A stretch of DNA of 64,000 nucleotides from the NCBI RefSeq assembly GCF_037042905.1, contig NC_087251.1, positions 36,140,501-36,204,500 on the forward strand. The letters are read 5' to 3'. Source of the DNA: Lytechinus pictus. Taxonomy: Eukaryota; Echinodermata; Echinoidea; Temnopleuroida; Toxopneustidae. This document shows, piece by piece, positions 48,501 to 60,500 of the stretch. Under the pieces are notes generated by a model. The model worked only from the letters and a program-made list of their open reading frames with translations. It had not been told where the DNA came from and ran no database searches. Position 1 is the first letter of the stretch; each line of letters begins with the position of its first letter. The position numbers and the translations under genes were made by a program.

Positions 48501-51500
48501 AAATGCTTTCCCCAGTTACTTTTTAATGTTTAATAATATTTGTTTGAAATACCATAAACTTCATGAACATTTTTTCAACATTTAACCCTATCTAGGCCGG
48601 GGTATTTTGGGAGTTCATATTGCCGGGGGGGGGGGCTCCTTGAGATCTTGGCCGTTGGCTGCGCGATCGCGCCGAAAATTGGCACGCAGGTTGTCTGGGA
48701 CGTAATCTACAAAATTGTATAGCAAATTATTTCATGCAAATTGCTATTAAGTGATTATGCTAATTTATGCGTAATTAGTATACAAAATTATACTTTTCCC
48801 TCTAACTCCCTAAATAAAGCTCCAAATGTTCTAATTTTTGGTTTAGAAACTCTTTTTGGTGGTCTTAGCAAGTTTACATGAAAAAATTGCGATATATCAG
48901 ATCAATTTCTTATGTATTATATTGTTTTTTGCAATTTCTTATGTATTTCCTTGTTTTTTTACCTTTTATTTTCATTGTTTTTTCAATGAAATTTGTTGGG
49001 GACTCTTCTGAGATCATAAACAGCATAGAATACATTTGGACCAGCAAAACTAAAAATAATCATACATTAATGATTTTTGGTTGAAAACACAATTTGCATT
49101 GATTTTGTACACAAAATCACGTTTTGAGCAATTTTTGGTCTGACATGCACTTACATAATGTTGCGTAATTTCGGAACCGCGTGATGCAAAACTGGTCTCA
49201 AAAGTTGCGCAAGACTTGAAAGTAAAAAGTGAGCAAGCGGTGCGGTCAAAAAATTTCGCGCGACGAAAATATTGCGTCAATCGTTGAGGGGGGGGCTCCG
49301 AGGCCCCCCCCCGGCCTGGATAGGTTTAATAACAGATGTTTCTTATAAAATTCAAGATAGTTACTGTTGACATCCTCATCATGTGCTCTTTACACTAGTA
49401 GCAAAAATAATTTTTGTTCACTCGGTCAGTTTGACTACTTCTCAGGATGCATGAGCTAAATCGATTTGGTCTTCTATGACTATTTGGTATAATTGCTCTT
49501 TGGTCTACTCTATACTTGGTCTACTCTATACTTGGTCTAATACCCAATTAGTCTAATTCTCATTTAGCCCAATGGCAATTTGGTATCTTTCACTTCCCCT
49601 CCTATTTTTCACTTTATCCAATGAAAGTTTGATTCATAAATACATGCAGACTAAATGGTCTTAGATCAAGTGAATATCAGACAAAATGACAATAGATGAA
49701 ATTGTTTGTAGATGATGTTGACAAAGTAGGATTAGACAATGTAGAATAAGACCAAACACAAAAGAGAAAGAGCGGGTGTTGCCCAATCAGCAATTTACAT
49801 CAAAAAGCATTTCTCGAGTACCGACTTACTTTCTTGTTTCTTCATAAGATTCTGGATGAATCCAGGTGGCATCCAGTGGCTCTGGCTCAGTGGGAGGAGG
49901 GGGAGCTGCTTTCTTTCTTCTCTTTGATGGACCAGCTGAAGTCTTGGCTCGTTTCCTTGTCAAGGGTTTCACGTCTTCATCCTCACTGCAATGATAATAT
50001 TCCAATTCATTTATTACAATTGTGTGTACAGGAAATTGCGACTGTCTTTCAAAATTATAGCACAGACCTACTTCTTTCAAATAGGCCCATGTCAAACAGG
50101 TTTGATACTCAAGTTAGGTTTATGTTCAAATGAACCAGATCTAGATCTAGGCCCTACAGTGATATGGTGACAGTAAACCTTGATTTTGAAAACTTTATCA
50201 TGAAATAAATGTTTGCAGCAGCTACAGATACTAAGTTTTAAGATTAAAATACAACATACAAAAGCCATCACTGATATAAAAAATATGACCTGGATTTCCT
50301 ACAAAAAATCAAAGAATATGTTCAGACAGTCACTACGGCAAAGCAGACAACAAACTCGTAATGAGATCCTAACAGAAGTTAAATCTTCCAAGGACAATGG
50401 CCCTCTTCTCTTCAGCAAACTTGTCAAGCAGCCCAGATCTTCCAGCAACATCAGAACAGAAACAGACCTCTCTTATTGTCTGTGATAAGAAGTACACAGG
50501 GCAACAACTCCTTGCAGGCTGGGAGCAACACTTCGGTACTCTTTCCAATCCTGATCCCCGCCCTCCCAGCCAGGTAGATGAGGAAATAACACAGCCTCAA
50601 AAGAACTCACATCTTTGCAGCTGAACAACGCTTTTGCCAAGCTGAAATCTGGCAAAGCAGGAGGCGTAGACTAAATCTCCCCTGAACATGTTAAAATTTC
50701 CGGACCAATCACCCATCTTGTTCTTGTGCAGATTTACAACTCAATCTGACTATACTGTCACAAACCCTCCCAACTTCAAGACTAGCCTAATCCTTCCGAT
50801 TCAAACTAATGGGGTACATCACTCAGTACTACTTTCTGCAAGCTCTTAGAACTCCTCATTAAGCCAAACTTAGAAGAAGCTCTCCATAATTCAACCATAC
50901 CTCATGAGCTCCAAAGTGGATTCCAGGAAGATCACTCAAGTCTACTGGTAGTAGGGAAACTGGACCTAATTTTTTATCTTTGGATAGGGTTTGACTTACG
51001 TGCTATGACTGTATTCATTTGAAAGAAAAAATTTTGCTCATACCAACTGCCAATTTTCTTGATGTAATTCCATTTTACTGCAAAGTTACAAGTGAACAGA
51101 AATTGACATTTTTCTGCCAATTACAGTTCAAAAGCCTCTCAAAATATGGTCATCTACGATACGCGTTCACGTCTAATTCAGGAAATGAAGGCATCCCTCG
51201 TAAGGAGGAGTCTCCACAAATGTGGCTAATGACGTCAGCGCGCAATGTTTTTTACGTGGCACGGCTCTGGAATATGTATCACTTTGACCCCTACTGTCTT
51301 CAGAATTTCACGTTACGCACCCCTACGGGTGCGTTTAGGTCAAGCCATTTCATGAGCGAATGCAATGCATAGAGAGGGGGGGAGAGAGACTCGATCGTAA
51401 GGTGCAGAACCAATGCTTGAGAGAATATGAGAGACAAAAGCTTATGAAGAAATGTGTCTGGGATTATTTGTGTGCATTATAAGTGTGTCCATTCAATGTA

Positions 51501-54500
51501 CCTTCCCACGTGGCTCACGACACGGCATGGAAATTTCCTTAATGTTTATGTCTGGCATTTGTCTTTGATTTGCATGTGATGTGGCAGTGCAATATCTAGT
51601 GTGTATTTGCTACGACAGAAAGACTTTAATAATCACTTCATGAAAAGGTATTCCCCAAAATGCGAGATGGGGGGGGGGGGGGCGGAGCAGGACGGCAAAG
51701 AATGAGAGGAATCAGCACGTAATTGATTTTTTTTTAAATGTGGGATTCTCTTATTTATTCATGATTCCCGTTGATTCTTAAAAATTGTTTTTAAATGCTT
51801 TTAATTAGGTGCTGGTGGGGGGGACAAGTTCCCACCAACTCCATATTTGATTTCTTTTAGCTTGATTGTCAGAAAATTATCGAGTTGTCAACTTGACAGT
51901 GGTGCCCAACTTCTTTTTGTCCAAAAAGCGTCAACCCCCTCCCCCCGTTCTGGTTATTCCTGGATTCAACCCTTCAAACAATTAACCCCTCTCCTTGATT
52001 TTTCATTTTGGTTGTTATTGATTTCCACACATTCATTATTATATTTGTCATGGATAGAGTTGTAATTTCTTTATTTCCTTTGATTTGTGAAAGCTTTGAT
52101 AACTGGGATCCTAAGAACTTACGATTATAGTTACTCTGTCATGGCAACTACCATGGGAACGATTTTCTCATCACACTGCTACTCCAACCTCTCGCCCTTA
52201 CATCTACCTTATCTCTCTTTCTGCTCCCTCTCTTCCCCCCCCCCCTGTCTCTCTTCTTCTCTGGGTGCTTTCATGTCGGGCCTATCCATTTAAAAGGAAA
52301 GTATTCTGATCGGGAATTTAATCAGATCAGAGTACAATTTGGGGCTGCTTTATTGATTTTTGGTTCGGCTATATAGGTTAATTAATTTATTTGTTATTGT
52401 CATCACTGGCAGATCCAGGGGTGAGAGGCACAAATAAACTTTGTAATGTAAAAATGCCATTGAAACAGAAGAGTGCCCCCCCCCCTTTGAAAGTTTTTTT
52501 TTCGCTTGTCAAATTTATTTAATCCCCTTAATTTTTGGTTAAAACCCTTTTTTTTTAAATACCTGTGTGCATAATACTATTATATCATCATGCTTGTAAT
52601 GTAATAAGCCAATTAATGGCTAAAATTTAAAAATAATTGGTACCATGACATAATGATATTTTGCTCAGTCATGTGTACATGCATTATTTTTGTTTCTGTT
52701 CAAATAACGATTCACATTCGGTACATCGCCAATATGGAAGTAAAAACTATATATGCACCGTTTTTACCCATATTCATCGGGATACAATTTTAAGACAAGT
52801 GGAATGCCTCTGGCCGTCTCACCTGCATCACGCGATTCAATATAGCAGCAGTGCTGATTTTGAAAACTACTATAACTCGCACAAGATGTTCAGTGATACT
52901 TGGTTACTCTTATTTCCACGTTTTATGAACTAGCTAGACCTATACACTTATAGAGATATGATGGTAATTCAACAAATACCCCCAACGTGGCCAAAGTTCA
53001 TTGACCTTACATGACCTTTGACCTTGATCATGTGACCTGAAACTCGCACAGGATGTTCAGTGATACTTGATTACTCTTATGTCCAAGTTTCAAGAGAAAG
53101 ATCCATCAACTTTCCAAGTTATGATGGTAATTCAACAGATACCCCCATTATGGCCAAAGTTCATTGACCTTTGACCTTGGTCATGTGACCTAAAATGCGC
53201 AAAGGATGTTCAGTGATACTTCATTACTCTTATGTCCAAGTTTTATGAACTAGACCAACACACTTTCAAAGTTATGGCGGTAATTCAACAAATACCCCAA
53301 TTTGACCAAAGTTCATTGACCCTAAATGACCTTTGACCTTGATCATGTGACCTGAAACTTGCACAGGATGTTCAGTAATACTTGATTACTATTATGTCCA
53401 AGTTTCATGAATCAGATCCATAAACTTTTAAAGTTATGATGGTAAATCTACAGATACCCCCAATTCGGCCAAAGTTCATTGACCCTAAATGACCATTGAC
53501 CTTGGTCATGTGACGTGAAACTCATGCAGGATGTTCAGTGATACTTGATTAACCTTATGTATAAGTTTCATGAACTAGGTCCATATATTTTCTAAGTTAT
53601 GATGACATTTCAAAAACTTAACCTTAGGTTAAGATTTTGATGTTGATTCCCCCAACATGGTCTAAGTTCATTGACCCTAAATGACCATTGACCATGGTCA
53701 TGTGACATGAAACTCAGGCAGGATGTTCAGTAATACTTGATTAACCTTATGGCCAAGTTTCATGAACTAGGTCCATATACTTTCTAAGTTATGCTGTCAT
53801 TTCAAAAACTTAACCTCAGGTTAAGATTTGGTGTTGACGCCGCCGCCGCCGTCGCCGTCGCCGCCGCCGTCGGAAAAGCGGCGCCTATAGTCTCACTCTG
53901 CTATGCAGGCGAGACAAAAACCATATATTCCTGCCAATGCGACTGCATGATTTTTGCCTCATGTTTTCTTAAAGATCTATCATTTTCAAAGTTATATGAT
54001 TTGTAATACACCCAGCCTATTTTACAATGCATGAATATAACTCTTCAAGTTCATGTATATACATATAATAATGATTAATGCAGTCAAAATTAAGTTCATA
54101 CAGTATCAAGCTACCATATTTTTTTTTTCACATTTGTTCAATTATTCTTGCATCCCCTTTCCAGTAATCCTCTAGAAGTGGCCCTTCCATGTCTCAATCT
54201 CAATATCACTATCGTCATCATCGTCTTCACTTTCCAAACACTCATATTCTACTTTACATGTCTTCTCTACTCCCTTTCCATTTTCTGCGTCAATTACATA
54301 CCCCCTGAACCACACATCTTTATATTCAAATTTGTGTTTTATTATGTAACCAATAAGGTCTGTTGCTGTGACATCCTTTGTATACAAATCCCCCGACTTC
54401 AAATCTGCAATCAATTCTTGTTTACTGTAGTGATATATGTCATCAACATTACTTAGATATACCAGATCCATTCCATTAAGATATTTTCCGGCATACAAAT

Positions 54501-57500
54501 GCTGTGTACCACTTATTATCATTTTCCTCTCCAATCAAATGTTCAACTATTTTTCCTACAAGGTTGTTATACGGGGTGTGTCTACCAACATTTTGTTTCT
54601 TTCTTGATTGTTGCTCTCTTCACTCTCTCTCTTTCTTTTCATGGATTCTTTGTATTCCTTTACTTTTCCCTCAGGTGCACATAATATATTAACAATTTCC
54701 TTATCCTCTTCTTCAATTAGATCGATTCTTTCATTGCTCTTCTTCATCACTTTCAACAACTGCCCCTTCATTTCTTCAACAGATTTTTGTTTATCCTTTT
54801 TGTTGCATTTAAAATTCCATTCTCATTTTTTTCACAAAAAATTATATTTTCGTGCCTCCAGCTGTGTTTTTAGCATATCTATTTTCTTTTTGTTCCCACT
54901 TTGTTTAACAAACACCTCTCCATCTCTTCCTGACTTGTCCAAACGCCTCCGCAGCTCTCCTGTACCTCTTTGTATATCTTGTCCTTCCTTGTTGTTTCCC
55001 TTTCTTCTTTTGCCACTTTGCTTTCTCTTTTTCCTCTTTCGATCTTTTCTCTTTCATCCCATATCTTTCGGGCGCGGTGAGCGTACTTCTCCCTTTTCCG
55101 TTTTCTCTGTTTTCTTGCAAAGTCCATATACTTTCCTCTTTCTTCTGTTGTTAAATTTGATAACCATTTACTGGTTTTATTTTTTGAAAACGTAATCATA
55201 CCTTCTAAACAGAAACTATTTGCACTTGGTTTCTCCCACATCAGACGGTCGAGCAAACCAAAATCCCTTTCTACTTAAGTATTTGTCCTTGGAACACTGA
55301 CAACCTCGTCATCGCTACCTTTATATTTATCTGTTAGATGGTCTTTGAGCATACGGTTTGTTACATTAAGAAAACTACTAGTAAAAATTAATTCTAATAC
55401 TTGCTTCATTACATTGTCACTATCACACGGTTTGATTAGTTTATCGTACACAGCATCTTCATAATCTTAACATGTGGAAATATATTTACATTGCCTGTTA
55501 ACATTTGGGAAGAATCTTCAGACGGTTCGCTGAATGCTTTCATTACATCTTTAAGACTTGGTTAATGTTACTTACATTGCTCTTTACCTCCATGATGTTC
55601 TATAATGGGCTAGTAATTAACTTATCAATAAGACCAAGTGCTCTACAAGCTGCTATAAACTGGGGAACATTGATCTGCATTAACTGCCTTAATTAACAGA
55701 TTTTCTTGCTTATGTATGCTAAAGAAATCCTAGAGATCATCAAAAGAAAATAAACACCAGCAGCATTATAAAATAATATATTGAAACGATTCCCCTTAAA
55801 CGGTGCTAATGGTACATGATTTCTGCCTCTCTCACCAAAGAAAGCCCTAAAATTGACGGACTTCCCCGATTTTTCACAACCTCTATCCTGAACTGCTTTA
55901 CAAATTGTCCTCACTACCGGGTAATCGTTCTACTCCACCTTCATTGCCTTTCGCTTGAAATCCCACTGCCCTCACACCAACATTTGAATCTCCAACCACC
56001 ATCTTCTCCCATTTTCTCATTGCTTGCCCCGCCTGTTCAGCCAATCCAACAATATAATGAAGCCCACAAAATAATTATTCATTGCCACTGTCTTTTCCTT
56101 CTGAACTTCTGTGAATTCCTCCCATCCTCTTACAACACGGGGTAATAATTCCAACTACATGTATACTGTTGCAACAGTTCGTTAAATTTCTTTTGCACAA
56201 TGTGCCTGTCACTTATTGTATTTTTTATTTTACATATTATTTCTTCTATTTTACCACCAGGAAAGACTTCGCTAACATCATTCAAAATAACTTTTAACTC
56301 GTCTAATGATTCTTTTGCTGATCCACCAACACCTTGTCTTACACCTAACACTAAAGTTTCGCCTCCTTCTGTATGTAAATCAAACGCCCCAAAATGATGA
56401 CCATATTTCGTTGTTCCATCCGCCTCAAGCGTAACATTCCTTTCATTCTCTTTCTTCATCTTTTCTGCTATTTGAAATTGACTTAGTGACATCCCTTCTA
56501 CATACATATCACAAGAAAAGGTCCGTTTTGGTAACCTATCTACATTCACTTTCATTAATTTTTCTAGTACACTTCTTATCACTCCTTCACAATTCCGTGT
56601 ACTAACACCATAGTTACAAATCAGATCTTGGTAAACTATTCTTACATCATCGCTGTATTTTGCACCATCTCTACTATCTACTTTTATTTCACTTGCATCG
56701 TCTTAACATTTTTCTTCAAACTTTTCTATTTCTTTAACGGCTTTCTTTAGTCTTCGCTTTTGTACCATTATCTCTGTTTGCATTTTTCTCATCAATTTAT
56801 TTTTTTCTCGTAGGTAGCGGAGTGTATCCTTTCTTCTTTTTTGTTGAACAGATTTTTGCTTCTTTTCTCCTTCAACTCATTGCGGATTTTTGCATATTTT
56901 CGTTCAAGTTTACTTATTCTAATCCTATTTAACTGTAGTTCCTTATCCATCCTAACAACCATCGCCTTTCTTTCTTCTAGTGATGCACCTTTCCTTAATT
57001 CTTTTCTTTTAACATTTCTGAACTTTATGATCTTTTCCTACATGAATCTAACTTCATCTCCATCTTTTCGTACTTCTTTTCCATCACTTTCATTTGCTTT
57101 CTCATTTCTGCTTAATGTCTTACTTCTTTTGGGGGCCGACCGTCTTGGTCGCAGGCAAGAATGACATGTATTTACATTTTGATCACTTACTTTACGCTCA
57201 CCCCTACAATATTTACAACTCTTCCCTTTTGCCTTACTACTACTAGCCCTACTTCTTTCCTTAACAACAAACACTTCTCTCATATATTCATGAAGCTTAT
57301 CTTCTTTGTACCTGCTAGCGCGGATCATCGATTGAACATTTTTTTTTCTTTTTATACATATGTTGAGCACTAACATTATCGATATCAAAAAAGTTGCTTA
57401 GTAACAGTGTAAATTGCTTTGTACACATTTCCTGGCTCTTTGCCCAATTATATAATTTATTCGCTATTCTATTCGTCAGACACTCCCAACCAAGCTTCTC

Positions 57501-60500
57501 CCAAACACTCTCACCACACATTGCCAATTGCACATCTCCAACTCCCACTGTACTAAGTTTGTACTCCTTAACGCTCTCGAATCCTCTTCCTTTACTACAC
57601 ATTTTCTTAACCTTTCTTTTCATGTTACCAATATGAATTGTGACGTCATTTACGGGTCGTTTATTGATACTCTCTCTTAATAGGTGTAAACATTCTTTGG
57701 TTGATATATCAAAGTCTGGCAGGCTCGTAAATTCATTGAAAGAGGTCTCGGTAGCACACCGGGCTCCCATCGTATTCACGGCCGCCTGAAGCTCTCCCGT
57801 CTACATCTCCTCCGACTTCAACACAAGTACCATGAAATACTGCGTGGCATCTTGATGAAATAATATTTATGAACTGACTTGCTTCTTCCACTGACATTGT
57901 TTGTTTGGTTTAATATATGATTGCTGCCGCGAGACTTTGATATATCGACCGAAAATAAATTCAAAAATGATGTAAAACAGGGGATGATAAATAGACAGAT
58001 CAAAATACACCCACACGCACGGTTGAATGATTACACCAGTGATGAGTCACTAAGTTTACATATGCAAATTATCCACGTGCATGTGTGTATAAGCGATACA
58101 CTAATGTTCATTCACAAAGTACATGTAGATAAAATTACATTGAAACTCCATAGCATTATGCACAGCGACAATTGCGATGAACTTTGAATCTTGCGCCGGT
58201 TGGGCAAGTGACTACAGGCGCGGGACCGCCTGACGTCATTAAGAAAATCTGGCGTCATCGGGTTTACCGCGCCTCTTTTTCGCTGTTCAAAAACTCGCAT
58301 GGTAAGGGTATTTTAAATTGCAATCCGACACATGATCCTCAGGGATATGCAAAAAAATGATGTCATATTCGGATTCAGCATCGTCGAAAGTGCAAACTGG
58401 ACTCAGTTTACAGTGACTTTCATCGTACTCTTGCTATCGCAGACGGAATGTTACTTCTCATTGTATCTTTTATTTGCGAAAGAGAGTGAATTGTAAACTG
58501 ATATGAGTATACAGAGCAAATTATTTCCTTTCTTTTGGTATATAGATCATGATCATACGATGTGAGGATCAAGTGTCGAAAATGCTTCAAAGTTGAATTT
58601 TTCTCCAAAATCTGACCAATTTGAGGGAAAGTGCGACCCATGCGAATTTGCGTGTGTTTGCGCTCGCGCTGCATTGAATTTCATCATTGAAAGCAATAAG
58701 AAGCAAACATTCATCGCCTATCCGGATGCCGCTAAAGCTTTTGATACAGTTAGGCACAATTGCCCAAGCTATACAAGGCCGGTGTTCAGGGTAATCTTTG
58801 GCTTATTATAAAGAGACTGAAGATCTTAGCTCTGCTGTGTGATGAAAGGGCAGAATAAGTGGAAGCTTTCCAGTGAGGCAAGGTGTAAGAAATCCCCTCT
58901 ACTCTATCTGGCTTTCATTGATGGCCTGATCAGCAGCCTCCATTTGTCAGGCCTAAGAGCTTATACCCAATCCATATACATAGGCATTCTTGTACTCGCA
59001 GATGACGTGGGACTGGTGGCCACCTCCGTGAAGGAACTGAACAGTATGCTTCAACTTGTCTCTGATTATTTCTGCAGGTGGCCCTATACCATCAATCCTT
59101 CTAAGAGTGCCGTTATCATCACTGGAACTGGTCCCCAGACCTCAGAGGAATGGCAATTCAGTCCTAGTAGCATACTGTACCTCATGTGGACAAGCACCCT
59201 CATCTGGGTATCACCCGCCTATCACACAAACTCGACGCTTCCAAGATGACATCCACCGGCCGCAAGACACTCTATGCTCTTCCAAGTGTGGACGCATTCC
59301 GCATGGGACTCACCCCCACAGTCATGGCATCACTTTGGGAGAGATATTGTATACCTAGGATGTTGTATGGTTCAGAGGTCATCCACCTGACTAAGGCATC
59401 CCTAGACTGCATAGATACGGCCCAAATAACGTTGTTTAAAATCCTAGGTCTCCCTTGCTCTACTCCTTATGAATCTGTCCACATCCTGACTGCCCTCCTG
59501 GCTAGGGCTGTATCTGATAACGAAGCCATCCAACGCCTCAGACTTCTCGGGAAGTTGGTGAACCTTGATCCTTGGAAGTTGTAGTATCGTCTTCTTCATT
59601 TTATGTGCCGGCATCCCAACTCCAAGACTGCCAAAACGTTCCAGTCCCTCCTTAACAAGTATGACCTACCCTCAATCAATGATTTCTCAACTCCCCTATT
59701 CAGTAAAAGCAAAGGAAAAGACTCATCTCTACAGCTGTCTGCGACTATAGGGAGGAAGAAATACACACAGCACTAGCAACTTAATCCTCACTTCATCTGC
59801 TTTAGTCACCTAGACCACATCCAGAGGACAACCCTACTCCCGTCAAGGCTCAACTCTCATGGTTTTTGTTAACCCTTATCTCTGAAGAGTCAACTTCTCA
59901 GTGGTGTCTATGCTTCCAACACACATCTCACTAAAATTGGAAGTCGTCATAACAGCATCTGCTACTGCAATAACAAGGATGACACTGTAACCCATCTTAT
60001 AGGAGCATGTACCCTGTAGGCAGAGGAAATGAAAAGGTTCCTCCCTAACCTTCCTCTCTATCTTCAACAAGATCTTGCCTTAACTCCTGTGTCACAAGCA
60101 ACAGAAGCTATTACAAATGTGATACTTATTGGATTGGACACTAATGCAACGAGTATACCTGTTGCTTCAGCTCCTCAACTTAACTACTATTCTCTTCATT
60201 TCTTGCATGAGCTTCATGTCAAACGTTCTTTGTTGGTGGATAATAACTAGAGATTCTTGTGATATATTGTAGTCCATCCTCTTCCCGAGCCTTGCTCTCT
60301 GGTCTTTCATTTCTATACATTCTTATCAAACCACTTTTTTCCGCATATCCACTGGATCTTGCGGTTCTCCAGGACTGGAGGAAATCAGCAGAAGAAGAAG
60401 AAGATGGTGACAAGACATTTACTCCTGCGACAATTGCTCAGGGCTTTATTTCGTCTTTAGATGTACACTTAGAGTTAGGGTTGCAATAACGTTTTATGGT

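Noticed and set aside
54608-55195. 195-codon plus-strand ORF
   Set aside because: It is the antisense shadow of the Lys/Glu-rich part of the decayed transposase-like gene.
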